A stretch of DNA of 64,000 nt, taken from contig WPIO01000009.1 of NCBI GenBank assembly GCA_009760855.2, forward strand, positions 5,333,501-5,397,500. Direction: 5' to 3'. The stretch's first letter is position 1. Each line of letters starts with the position of its first letter. Source of the DNA: Cristatella mucedo (lineage: Eukaryota; Bryozoa; Phylactolaemata; Cristatellidae). The notes under the pieces are model-generated. The model saw nothing but the letters and a program-made list of their open reading frames with translations. It made no database searches and had not been told where the DNA came from. This document shows, in pieces, positions 46,215-56,500 of the stretch. The position numbers and the translations under genes are program-made.

Positions 46215-46428
46215 TGTTATTATCGCTATTTTTGCATGCTGCCACTAACCACGCTTGCATGCTGACCCTATGCATGTCACCCCTGACCATGTTATGCTTG
46301 TTTTTTAATCAGCATGCTGCCACCAACCATTCGATCGTGCTTCCTTTGCAGAAAATATAAAGTGCCTATAAAGATATTGAGTTGTCTGCGGGCGCTATAA
46401 ATCAAATTTATTATTATTATGAAATATG
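46215..46428 (+). mobile_element. L2-like LINE 3' UTR and 3' end
   Basis: 'tgcatgctgccactaaccac', 'atgcatgtcacccctgacca', 'accattcgatcgtgcttcct', 'gcagaaaatataaagtgcct', 'gcgggcgctataaatcaaat' and (ATT)4. A second, better preserved copy directly downstream of 45885-46165 in the same orientation. Confidence 0.9.
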
Positions 46429-46989
46429 GTCTCTCGTGAGAGTTCAAATCGCATGCGTCAGGTCACGAATCCGGGACTCTAATAGACGCAGCCATCCGAG
46501 CATTGCATGCTGACCCACGTAACTCGTGTCCCACTCTGGTATCTCTTCGATCGACAGGCGCGCGCTTATCCGCGCCACGCTAAACATCACAGCATCGAGG
46601 GTAGCTGAGGGCCCCCTCGCCCGTCTCCCGCGAGAACCTCTTAGCCGCCCTAGACCAACTGGGGAGCCAAAAAGACAACTGAATGAGGCTGGCTCGCAGA
46701 GCTCGGGGTCGGTCGGTTAGAAAGTACCAGAGAGCGTACATCCGTTGCTGATCGTCAGCCGCTTGAGAGCCGGCAGACTGCGCAGGGCGGCGGCGGCGCC
46801 GAGGCGCGCAGTCGGCGCTAATGCGGCCGCTTCGCTGCTCGCTGTGCGGACCGCTTTGGTCTCGCGCAGCCGTGCTCGACAGTCGCGCGAGACTCGGCGA
46901 CCGGCGACGCGCTGCAATGCTAGACCGCCGCGCACGCGCGTCGATTCGTCTGAGACTAATGGCGGCGAGCCGCTTCCGCCTCGGGCTTG

Positions 46990-47168
46990 GACTAAATAAA
47001 TAAATAAATATTAGCAGATTTAACGGCTTCATTTGTATAGTGAATAGAAGAGGCTTAATGGCTATCACCGTCGCTTGCATCTGGCAATAAAGAATCGCCC
47101 ACTGCAGGATTCAAACCCATGACCTCGATCATGAATAGCGAGCACCTTACCTCCTGGAACGAGGACCG
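46990..47168 (-). mobile_element. SINE family B, full-length-like copy
   Basis: Minus strand: box A-like ccaggaggtaaggtgctcgc, box B-like gggtttgaatcctgcag, 'tgggcgattctttattgcca', then 'agcgacggtgatagccatta', 'ctatacaaatgaagccgtta' and a (ttta)n-like tail (plus: taaataaataaataaata, 46995-47011). One of the clearest complete copies of this family. Confidence 0.75.
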
Positions 47169-47940
47169 CATCTACCGGCAATCGTATCCAGCATATCTCT
47201 TGCCGCTTCTCCAATGAAAAGCAATTGGGAGCTTTGAGCTCTGAGATAATCCTCCTCTTCCTGGTGCATTCTCTCTGCCCAACTCTTTCCTCTTCCCGGT
47301 GCATTTTCGTTACGGCGTTAAGCTCGCAACGAGACGGAATTCCGCTGGGCACCAAAAACAATCGCATGCGGCCGCTGCAGACCGGATGCAGAGGCGGTTG
47401 AAGGGACGCTGGCCAACCGGCGAGCGACCGCAGCGGCCAGCGAACGAGCTATGTACCCAAACGTGCAGCGGAATTGACTCACCGGCGAGCGGATGCCACT
47501 AGATAGATAGCAAAGACGCGGCGACAGGCTAGGCGGCGGCGGCGGCGGCAGTCGTATCTTCAGGCTGCCGTACAGAGATAGGGGTGGGTCGCAAGGGATC
47601 AAACCCTGCAGCGCAGCTGCCGGAAAGCTCCGCGCCATGTCGTAGACCGATAAAATTTGACGGTCGGCGACACAAGTGGCCACAGTCAGCCTCGCGATTA
47701 GACGCTCCCAGCAAGCGCAGGCAAGAGAGATGAGAGACGCGCCGCAGTGGCGGCAGAGGCTGCGAAGGTGCGAGGGCTGGAGAGCAGCGGAAAAGAGGGC
47801 TGAGCGCGAGCTGCGCGCTCAGCTAGCCTTTGCGCACGATCGAGGACTGAAAGCCACTCCATTTCGGCCTTTTAAAGTCGTCCTCGGTTTATAAACCGGA
47901 GCAAACGAGCCGCCGGAGCCGAGCGAGCTGCGGCGCGTGC

Positions 47941-47996
47941 GGGCCACATCGGGCCACACCGGGCCACACCGGGCCACTTCGGGCCACTTCGGGCGG
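47941..47996 (+). repeat. 10-bp tandem repeat, 5 units
   Basis: gggccacatc, gggccacacc twice, gggccacttc twice, then gggcgg. Units change from 5' to 3' (atc, acc, ttc), a small gradient. Lies in CpG-rich DNA. Confidence 0.95.
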
Positions 47997-48662
47997 AAGC
48001 AGCTCGAGCTGCGCAAAGCTCGACGGAGGGGATGCTTCTGTGAGCGCTTTCGCTACCTTGCTTATTTTTGCCACGCGTCGTCAGCGCCGTCACCCTACTA
48101 TGAGCGATGTGACTAGAGCGCCCCACGCCGCCACACGCGCGCTGGAGAGTCGACGGCGTTCGAGTTATTAAACGACGTTCGAATAATTCAACGTCGTTTG
48201 AATTGTTGCAATTATTGCAATTAATTCAAATTTGATTAGACATTTTTCGAGAGGCTGAGGCAAAAGCAAGCCGCATGGGCAGCCACCATGCGAGCGTCGT
48301 CGGGCACGCCACGTTGAGCTGCATTTGACGCTCGCGCGTCGAGCGTCGCCGCTCGAAAGGCAGTCGCAGCAGCGATGCTCGCGCGCGTCGAGTTCCTAGC
48401 GCTTTCCGCTGAGTGATTGCTAATCTCGCCTGCGATACCGAACCGCGCCGTTCGAAGACGCCACGCCGCGTTTGTACCTCGCCGCGTTCCATGTGCCTCG
48501 TCACGGTCTTCGAGCTTTGGAAACTCCCAGGGCCCTCTGGCGGTCGCCGTTTATTGAGTCGGCCGTTTGAGCGAATGTGCCTCACTCGCACTGGCCCCGA
48601 CGCGGTTTTGATACGTTCGCAGCGGTCGGTGTTAAGTGAAACGTCCTCGGCCTTCATTTCGT

Positions 48663-50080
48663 CCTTGCCGCCTTGCCGCATTGCTGCCTTGCCGCATTGC
48701 TGCCTTGCCGCCTTGCTGCCTTGCCGCCTTGCTGCCTTGCTGCATTGCTGCCTTGCTGCATTGCTGCCTTGCTGCCTTGCTGCCTTGCTGCCTTGCTGCC
48801 TTGCTGCCTTGCTGCCTTGCTGCCTTGCTGCCTTGCTGCCTTGCCGCCTTGCCGCCTTGCCGCCTTGCCGCCTTGCCGCCTTGCCGCCTTGCCGCCTTGC
48901 CGCCTTGCCGCCTTGCCGCCTTGCCGCCTTGCCGACTTGCCTTGCCGCCTTGCCGCCTTGCCTTGCCGCCTTGCCGCCTTGCCGCCTTGCCTGCCTTGCC
49001 GCCTTGCCGCCTTGCCGCCTTGCCGCCTTGCCGCCTTGCCGCCTTGCCGCCTTGCCGCCTTGCCGCCTTGCCGCCTTGCCGCCTTGCCGCCTTGCCGCTT
49101 GCCGCTTGCCGCCTTGCCGCCTTGCCGCCTTGCCGCCTTGCCGCCTTGCCGCCTTGCCGCCTTGCCGCCTTGCCGCCTTGCCGCCTTGCCGCCTTGCCGC
49201 CTTGCCGCCTTGCCGCCTTGCCGCCTTGCCGCCTTGCCGCCTTGCTGCCTTGCTGCCTTGCTGCCTTGCTGCCTTGCTGCCTTGCTGCCTTGCTGCCGCC
49301 TTGCCGCCTTGCCGCCTTGCCGCCTTGCCGCCTTGCCGCCTTGCCGCCTTGCCGCCTTGCTGCCTTGCTGCCTTGCCGCCTTGCTGCCTTGCCGCCTTGC
49401 TGCCTTGCCGCCTTGCTGCCTTGCCGCCTTGCTGCCTTGCCGCCTTGCTGCCTTGCTGCCTTGCTGCCTTGCTGCCTTGCTGCCTTGCCTTGCTGCCTTG
49501 CTGCCTTGCTGCCTTGCTGCCTTGCTGCCTTGCTGCCTTGCTGCCTTGCTGCCTTGCTGCCTTGCTGCCTTGCTGCCTTGCTGCCTTGCTGCCTTGCTGC
49601 TGCCTTGCTGCCTTGCTGCCTTGCTGCCTTGCTGCCTTGCTGCCTTGCTGCCTTGCTGCCTGCCTTGCTGCCTTGCTGCCTTGCTGCCTTGCTGCCTTGC
49701 TGCCTTGCTGCCTTGCTGCCTTGCTGCCTTGCTGCCTGCCTTGCTGCCTGCTGCTGCTGCTTGCTGCCTTGCTGCCTTGCTGCCTTGCTGCCTTGCTGCC
49801 TTGCTGCCTTGCTGCCTTGCTGCCTTGCTGCCTTGCTGCTGCCTTGCCGCCTCCTGCCTTGCTGCCTTGCTGCCTTGCTGCCTTGCTGCCTTGCTGCCTT
49901 GCTGCCTTGCTGCCTTGCTGCCTTGCTGCCTTGCTGCCTTGCTGCCTTGCTGCCTTGCTGCCTTGCTGCCTTGCTGCCTTGCTGCCTTGCTGCCTTGCTG
50001 CCTTGCTGCCTTGCTGCCTTGCTGCCTTGCTGCCTTGCTGCCTTGCTGCCTTGCTGCCTTGCTGCCTTGCTGCCTTGCTG
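48663..50080 (+). repeat. 1.4-kb minisatellite of an 8-bp unit (CCTTGCYG), ~177 copies
   Basis: The unit is ccttgccg or ccttgctg. CTG-type units dominate 48700-48840, CCG-type 48840-49240, CTG 49240-49290, CCG 49295-49355, a mixed CCG/CTG zone 49355-49450, and almost only CTG from 49450 to 50080. Occasional shortened units (cttgctgc, ctgctgc) shift the register. Eight is not a multiple of 3 and the unit holds no stop, so all frames on both strands stay open: Leu-Pro-Cys-rich on plus, Arg-Gln-Gly-Ser-Lys-Ala-rich on minus. I treat it as a satellite, not a protein gene. Confidence 0.97.
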
Positions 50081-50713
50081 AGGAAGCCTCAATTTTATAA
50101 CTCCTTAGCCTCGACTCGTGTGATAGTCACGAGCCGAAACAGGCAGTCACGTGCTGGAGACTGGCACAGCGAAGCTACTGCAGCAGGAGCGTTAAGAGCT
50201 GACAGAGACTGTGGTAGCAATCCGGGAGCCTTCTACGGGTAGCATCCGACCTTTAAGAGTTTCACTCGGAATACCGCATCGCCAAATTAAGTGGTCACGT
50301 TCGATCACCCTGGGCCACGATCGGGAGGCGAGCTAACTCATTTGCTGGCCACGTGTCTTGCTAGCTTCCTGGTTCTCTTTAGCTTGGACTGCTGCGACTA
50401 AGAACTATCGGTTCCACCAAAGAAGACGCTACCTATAGCCTCCATATTTGCTGCTTAATGCTGCCATTACGTCGGAGTGTGAATCCCGGTTGCGTTTGCA
50501 AGCGCTGAAAAGAACTGTGACTGCTGCCGGCTGATCGATCAGTGGATAAGAAGAGCAAAGTGCTTGCAGTGGCGCACACCGCGTGCCGCGGCCTGCACCT
50601 TGTGCTTCTCCGTCAGATCCAGCTGAACTGATGTTAGCTGCTTGAGCTCGTACCGGCGCGTACACTCATAGTGACGCAATAATCTGACCGTTCAATATTT
50701 AAAAGCAAGGTAA
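50081..50713. other. No recognisable feature
   Basis: Anonymous sequence between the 8-bp array and a SINE-B copy. Confidence 0.45.
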
Positions 50714-50714
50714 A

Positions 50715-50872
50715 GGTTAGCTGATCAAACAGCCTCACGTGCACAGCGGCAGAAGAGCCTTAATGGCCTTCGCCACCGCATGCAGGGACAATAGCGGATG
50801 GCCCACTGCCGAGCTTAATCCCACGAACTAGGTCGTGAAGATCGAGCTCCTTACCAGCTGTACGCCTTTGAA
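50715..50872 (-). mobile_element. SINE family B, decayed
   Basis: Plus strand order mirrors the other minus copies: 'aacagcctcacgtgcacagc', 'ggcagaagagccttaatggc', 'cttcgccaccgcatgcaggg', 'acaatagcggatggcccact', 'cttaatcccacgaacta' (box B region, mutated), 'gatcgagctccttaccagct' (box A region). Confidence 0.7.
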
Positions 50873-51204
50873 AATAGAAAAATTCGCTCGCAGAAGAGCC
50901 CTAGACTGGGGATTTACTTCCAGAATTCTGGCACGGCACTGATATTGTACCTTGTGCTGCCACTCTGCCGCCTTCTCTCTCTAGCACTAGCACCCGCTGC
51001 CACTTCTATAAATGTTCTATCATCATCGACTGCCCTCCTCACTAAGTGAGCTCTGCATCTTGCCTCTCGTGGCAGCGAACCCATTAGCAAACGAGTACGC
51101 ATCGATGCCTCTCTTAATTTTCGTACGTCATAGAAATCTCTCCAGCCGCAAACATGCACTTGGTCTTCATAGCGTGGAATTACAGATGGAAATACATACA
51201 AACA
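50873..51204. other. No recognisable feature
   Basis: Anonymous sequence; frames on both strands without motifs. Confidence 0.4.
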
Positions 51205-51248
51205 CGTACACGCACACACACACACACACATGCACGCACACACATAGG

Positions 51249-51291
<43 letters not shown>

Positions 51292-51320
51292 GTGCGCGCG
51301 CGTTCGCGTGCATGCGCCCG
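51205..51320. repeat. (CA)n-(TG)n inverted microsatellite
   Basis: A CA-rich run (51207-51243) is followed after atag (51244-51247) by a TG-rich run to about 51296. The central arms cacgcacacac (51233-51243) and gtgtgtgcgtg (51248-51258) are exact reverse complements and the outer runs continue to pair, so the whole can fold into a long hairpin. Ends in gcgcgcgcgttcgcg. Confidence 0.93.
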
Positions 51321-51565
51321 CGCGTGTGCTTGTGTACGCTATATTTTATATTACTAAGTATTTACTGCTGTATTACGATTATACGCTTTTCAGGACAAGG
51401 TTTGAGTAAAGAGACGGATAAATGTCAGCTATACATTGCCGTGAGCCTTAGGGTTCCCTTGTTCATTACAGCTTGCGCTACCACGCTTACTGCGAGACTT
51501 TTGTTAAGGGACATACAGTTCGTCCAGCCAGTAGCCGATTCTAATCCCAACAAACGAGCATCCAA

Positions 51566-51672
51566 TAATAATAATAATAAAATTATAATAAAAATGCACT
51601 TACATAATGCATTAAGGTGAATCAAATCTCTTCCTGGACGCTTGACGTACACTGGAATGGAAGCTGAGAAAT
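51566..51672 (-). mobile_element. L2-like 3' end, decayed
   Basis: (AAT)n-type tail 51566-51580, then 'aaaatgcacttacataatgc', 'gtgaatcaaatctcttcctg' and 'gacgcttgacgtacactg', which follow the minus-strand 3' end consensus (gcacttgat..., actcaatctctttccaggcactttacatttgctg). Confidence 0.65.
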
Positions 51673-51679
51673 CCGTTAT

Positions 51680-52337
51680 ATCGTGCACAATTGCAGCGCG
51701 CTTAAGTGCGTAAAAAGCAAATCATCTTTTCCATCTTTTTTAGTGATCAACTATCGGGTTGTATTCGGGAAAACGCGAGCGCGACAACGACGGGTAAGCA
51801 GAGTTTTTGCTCCACTCAGCGCTCGACGGCGGCGCTCGGTTTTACCCGACAGGGCACGCACGAGACAAAACCAGCTTTTAAGCGAAATTCCTCCTCGCAC
51901 GTTCGTCGAGCGAGCCCAGCATGCAACCGCCTAGGCGCGCGCCGCCACTCGTGGGCTCGAGCGCATCTCGCAGCAGCTCGACGTTAAGTAATGGCGGCGC
52001 TTGCTGCTTTCGCTCTTAAATGCCTCGTCGCCAAATAGCGCTGGCGGGCGAGAGCGCGCGCCCACTCGCGCGCGCTCTCGCTCTCGCCCTGCGATGGGGG
52101 TGGGAGAACGCGAGCGTCGCGAGCTGGGCAGCCATCGTCGGGCACGCCCCTGATTCGATCTCGAGCGATTGGCTCGTCACGTGACGCTTACCACACGGTC
52201 ACGATTATCCGCGGGCCGTCGTCAAATTTTGCGGCATTCAACTTGCAAGCAGGCCTTTTATTCCGGTCGCTGATGAGCGTTCTCTAGTGCCTTCCTTATA
52301 GGTGGTACGGTGTGGCCGAAGGGTACGGAGGCTGAAG
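51680..52337. promoter_or_regulatory. CpG-rich region with E-box palindrome and inverted CCAAT
   Basis: GC-rich DNA with a 14-bp-arm inverted repeat (52048-52061 / 52068-52081, gcgagagcgcgcgc). At 52167-52186 an inverted CCAAT (gattgg) is followed within 3 bp by cgtcacgtgacg, a perfect 12-bp palindrome centred on CACGTG; GTCACGTGAC is the bHLH-ZIP (USF/TFEB-type) consensus. Promoter-like. No transcript can be assigned. Confidence 0.45.
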
Positions 52338-52470
52338 CGTTCGCCCCGAACCAAGGTCAAGGTGATTTAATTTTATGACCGAGATCGTGGGCTCGAGCCC
52401 CGTGGCATATGTGAACCATTGTTTAATAGAGATTAAGTTCTCGTAAGGTACTATACAAATGAATTATATG
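52338..52470 (+). mobile_element. SINE family A, box A lost
   Basis: 'accgagatcgtgggctcgag' plus cccc (box B-like, perfect gggctcgagccc), 'gtggcatatgtgaaccattg', then 'tagagattaagttctcgtaa', 'ggtactatacaaatgaatta'. The head upstream of box B is altered ('ccgaaccaaggtcaaggtga'). Confidence 0.68.
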
Positions 52471-52516
52471 TTTTTTTTCTATTCAAGGTGGCTTCGTTTG
52501 GCTGCTCGTCCGGCTT

Positions 52517-52636
52517 CAACACATCCGGCTCAAACACATCCGGCTCAAACACATCCGGCTCGAACACATCCGGCTCGAACTAATCCGGCTCGAACTAATC
52601 CAGCTCGAACTAATCCAGCTCGAACTAATCCAGCTC
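52517..52636 (+). repeat. 15-bp minisatellite, 8 units with sequence gradient
   Basis: Units drift from 5' to 3': caacacatccggctc, aaacacatccggctc (x2), gaacacatccggctc, gaactaatccggctc, gaactaatccagctc (x3). Being 5 codons long it keeps frames open: plus reads Pro-Ala-Gln-Thr-His to Pro-Ala-Arg-Thr-Asn in a 71-codon frame from the ATG-like start inside the SINE. More likely a non-coding minisatellite. Confidence 0.95.
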
Positions 52637-52679
52637 GAAAACAGCCGGGCACGTCGCAGGTGGCAAGCGAATAGGCGTC

Positions 52680-54272
52680 GAGCGGTAATCTTGGTTGTGG
52701 GAAGATCTTTTAAAAGAGTGGAGGTTTGAGCTAGTGGCATTTGCCAGGTCAGCGCTTCTATCCGCGACCCGGACGGTCGAAAAGCTCCGCTCGCGTTGAC
52801 TCGTCATACCGTCTTCCGCAATCTTCCGCGATCTTTCGCGATCTTTCGCGATCTTTCTCGTCATAAGACCAATCTTCCGCGATCGCGCGGACGCGCGCGC
52901 GCGCGACCGACGTGGCGCCTAGCGCAGAGCTCGGCGGCTGGCGCGGACTGCCGAGGAGATGACCAAAGGCCATGGCTGCCGCTGGCACCTTTGCGCCGAC
53001 GCCTCTCGCGAGCACGTGCTGCGCCGTCAAACCGTGCGGTGGCGGCCCAATCTTATCTCGAGCCGCCCATGAGTCCCTGGATTCTGGCGACAGAGGACCG
53101 AGAGCCGCCTTTCCACCCCTGGGCCGCGCACCCTTGAAACTCGGCGGCCGTTGAATATTGGCCGCGACTTGCGTCCGAGCTCCACTATGCCGGCCTCTCC
53201 GCAATCCGTCCTGCAAAATTGACCCACTCTGTCTCTCGGCTTGATTTGCGAGCGACGCGGATGCACTGCGCTTAGCTTGCACTTAGCCGCGGCGGCCGCG
53301 AGGTCGCACGCGCGGGCGCCGCGAGCATTGCATTTACAGGCAAGCGACGTGCGTAGAGCCTATTCAGTGCCGACCGCACTTCCGCGCGACGAAGAAGCCC
53401 GAGATAGACGCGCGAGATTATTGCTGCACGCTAACTTGACGCGACGAAGCTGCCGTTTAGCCAGCGCCCGGCCGAGCCCGACGCGCGGCGAACAATGCGC
53501 GAGGGCGGCGCGCGGGAAACGCCCACCGATTCGCTCGCCGACTTTTGAAAATGCGGCAGGCTGCGTCTTGCGTTGCTAAGGGCAGCTCTCTCCGCCGGCG
53601 GCAGGAGAGCGAGATTTTCTTAGACACGATGCGCGCCTTCCGTCGGATCCTGAGCGTTCAGCTCGCGCGCGCCAGCTCTCCTCACCTGCTGTCAGCTGGG
53701 CCCAAGCGGCCGGCGGTGCCTCGGCTCAGAGCGAGCGAGCAGCAGCAGCGATGGCGGCAGCGAAAACAGCCGCGCGGCAGCGATGGCGGCCGTGCCCTGA
53801 TCGCTCGCAGCGCTTCGGGGCACGGCCGGCAAATGAGCCGCTCTCATTTGCGGACAGTTTAAGAGCGCAGCCCGGCGTTGTTGGCAAACAGCGAAATTAC
53901 GCTTAAAGACAACAGCGCGAACCTGTCAAACATGTAATGATGAATTGATCAAATTTGCAGAGCCCGTGGAGAGTATATAGAGCCCTGTTTTATTTCCTCA
54001 AACAAACCGAGGCTGCCCCGGGGCAGTGATAGGACGCCGCCGCCGCGGCAATGATGAGACAGTGATGAGCGGCGGCCCCTGTGCACACACGCACGCACCC
54101 ACGCACCGCGCGCGCGCGCGCGAACGAGCGGCGGCGAGCGAGAGCCCACCCCTGCCACGCCCCTCGCGGGCCGCTCCCAGCCGCATCGTGGCCCGCACTC
54201 AGTCGCAAAGTAGCGAGCGAAGGCCGCTCGCTACTCGCGGGAATCTCATCGCACGGGGAGGAGCAGCAGCAG

Positions 54273-54303
<31 letters not shown>

Positions 54304-55215
54304 TATCTGTCGCGGCCGTGTGTGCGCTGGGCAAACTTCGCTTGTGCGGCCAGATGTCCTGTTGACAAACTGGACGCGGCATGGGAAGCTCTGGATATCA
54401 GTCTGCGCCTGAGTGCTGCACAAACACGACCGCGCGGATAAAGTAGAAAAAAAAGAGCCTCGCCAAGGCACCCGAGCTGGCCGAGAGAGCGCTGATAGAG
54501 CAGGAAGCGCGCGAGGCGGGCGCGATAGGCGCCGCCGATAAGCGCTGCCAGCCGCTGTCTCGTGAGCGTCGGGCCGCGAGCTGCCGATCGTCGAGGAACG
54601 GCGCCCCCCGGAAACCCTGTCCCGGCACACCGGCGCGCGCGCGCGCGCCGGTGCATACGATGCGAGCAAGATGTCGAGCGACTGCAACGTGTGCCTGAGC
54701 GGTGGCGCGCCGTCGCGGCGAAATTCGCTCCTCGTCGTCAGTTTGCATCTCGCTATGGCACGGGTCTACGCCGCTCCCCCCCCCCAGGTCGCCATGCTGC
54801 CCGCTCGGTGGGCGTCGCGGCGAACGGCAGTTTAGCGATGCGAAACTCTAGCGCCGCAGCGATCGTGAGCCTCGACGGAATAAGCGCCACGCAAGCTCAG
54901 CCGCGCCGATAAGTGAAGCGCTAAATTAAGTACCAGGCTCCCTGGGAACGCGAACACTAGAGAAGGCGAGAGACAGAACACGTGACTGAAACGAGAAGGG
55001 AATATCTGCGAGATGGATGGAGCTCCGTTGCTGCTGCTGCTGCGTTCTGCCACTGTCGGCATCCCCCTGCGGCTGCTGATACTGCTCCTGCGAGTCGCTA
55101 GACGCGACTGCAAGGCATTCCACGGCATTCCACGGCATTCCAAAGCCTCGACGGCATTCGTCACTCCTCAGCTGGGAGTGGCACCGCTACTAGCGCTTCG
55201 CTTGCGGGCCTAGAT
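52680..55215. promoter_or_regulatory. Second large CpG-rich domain
   Basis: Very CpG-rich with (CCG)n at 54274-54303, tandem cgcgatcttt-type units at 52808-52856, three attccacggc units at 55113-55142, a TATA-like gtatatagag at 53970-53979 and many Ala/Arg-rich frames open on both strands by composition. ATG at 52972 has a good context (ggccATGG) and opens 60 codons beginning MAAAGTFAPTPLASTCCAVK, but no family is recognised. Probably promoter or 5'-exon territory. Confidence 0.55.
54628..54653. repeat. Perfect 26-bp palindrome with (CG)n core
   Basis: caccgg(cg)7ccggtg, no loop. The alternating CG core is a classical Z-DNA former and the whole is self-complementary. Confidence 0.95.
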
Positions 55216-55711
55216 CCATCCGCACGCGGAAGTCACACGCGAACCTCGTTTGTGGCACGATCGCGGTCAGGTTCATCAGACAAAAGAGAGAGAGAGAGAG
55301 AGAGATAGACTGCGAGAAACTGCGAGGAACAAACTCCGATCGCTCAGGTGAGAGTCTCTGATACAGCTATTGCCGCGGACATTGGAGCTTCGACGTCAGC
55401 TCGCTCACCGGTCAAAGGTCGGCCAACTATGACGGAAGTGCTTGCTTCCGGCGTAAAAGGATCCTGCTAAGCTAGCAGAATTGCCCTCCTGAGACAAGAT
55501 TGCTTTCCTCTCCCCATTTCAATCCTTTCGCTAACGGGCGCGAATAGTCGCAGAACGAAATTTGGACTGCAAAATTAAGGGCGGCAAAGCATTTTCGATC
55601 CGTCTCGCCGTTTCTCGCCCATCGTTCGCACTTGCACACTCGGATTGCGTGCTAGCATATTTGTGCCAGTCCATTAAATTTGCATTTTTATTTCTCTCGT
55701 TAAGCAATATA

Positions 55712-55759
<48 letters not shown>

Positions 55760-55984
55760 TGAAGAGCCCTAGCTGAAATCAGTAAAAGGAACTTTACAGG
55801 CACGATCAGCCAGCGGCGAACGCTTTTCTACCTCACGCTGCGACGCGGCGATACAGTCGAACCTCTCTACAACTATCCTCTCTATGTGTGCGTAACGTAA
55901 CCTTTCTCCGTCAAGGAAAACGTGTCAGCCCGACCATTAACTTCCGGGCTTCATGCACAACCTCCTAGGGTGCATTTAAGCGTA
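55216..55984. other. No gene; (GA)n and (CT)n tracts
   Basis: (GA)n at 55285-55304 and (CT)n at 55714-55757, complementary and 410 bp apart. A minus frame 55803-55531 crosses the CT run (Arg-Glu repeats) and is an artefact. Confidence 0.6.
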
Positions 55985-56500
55985 AGGTTCTGTCGCTCAC
56001 TTTTAGGTTCCTTCCTTCTTTGGCTCCAGCCTATCTGTCCGATCTATTCCCCCACAAGGCTAAGTATTGTACCACACACTTTTCGGAATCTAAAAGTTTA
56101 CCCATACCTCGCACAAATCTCAAATCCTTTGGAGACCGTGCATTTAGTTCGTATGCTCCCAAAGCCTGGAGCTCACTCCCGACTTGCGTCACGACATCCC
56201 CTGACTTGTTCACATTTAAAAGGAAACTAAAAACGCATCTAGTTAGCACAGCATTTAGTGGGTCCCTGTGATTATTTCTTGTTATGCTTATGAGTGCTGA
56301 CACTGTTGCATGCTACCACTAACAAAACTTGCATGCTGACCCTGTGCATGCCACCCCTAACCATGTTATTCTTATTGTTTATTGAGCATGCTAACACTAA
56401 CAACTCGATCTTGCTTCCTTTGCATCAAATTTAAAGTGCCGAGAAATAGATTGAGTTCTCTGAGGGCGCTCTATCAAATGCGTTACTATGATTATTATTA
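55985..56500 (+). mobile_element. L2-like LINE, C-terminus and 3' UTR, well preserved
   Basis: One frame from 56020 gives APAYLSDLFPHKAKYCTTHF, LPIPRTNLKSFGDRAFSSYA, PKAWSSLPTCVTTSPDLFTF, KRKLKTHLVSTAFSGSL and stop (56271), close to the family consensus. Complete 3' UTR, tcaaatttaaagtgccgag, 'ctctgagggcgctctatcaa' and short ATT tail. One of the best C-terminal copies. Confidence 0.95.

Larger units (their letters stand above)
46430..48662. other. GC-rich sequence without a recognised gene
   Basis: Apart from the SINE and the 10-bp repeat, this holds GC-rich DNA with a short AT-rich pocket (48160-48240, alternating 'cgttcgaataattcaacgtc' and 'gttgcaattattgcaattaa'). Long frames on both strands lack motifs. 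The plus frame that continues into the 8-bp array (from 48413) begins at ATT-type non-ATG codons and is not convincing. Confidence 0.5.

Noticed and set aside
48413-50242. Frames of 475-609 codons across the 8-bp array on both strands
   Set aside because: An 8-bp stop-free unit opens all six frames automatically; no conserved flanking domains and register-shifting short units occur without apparent selection.
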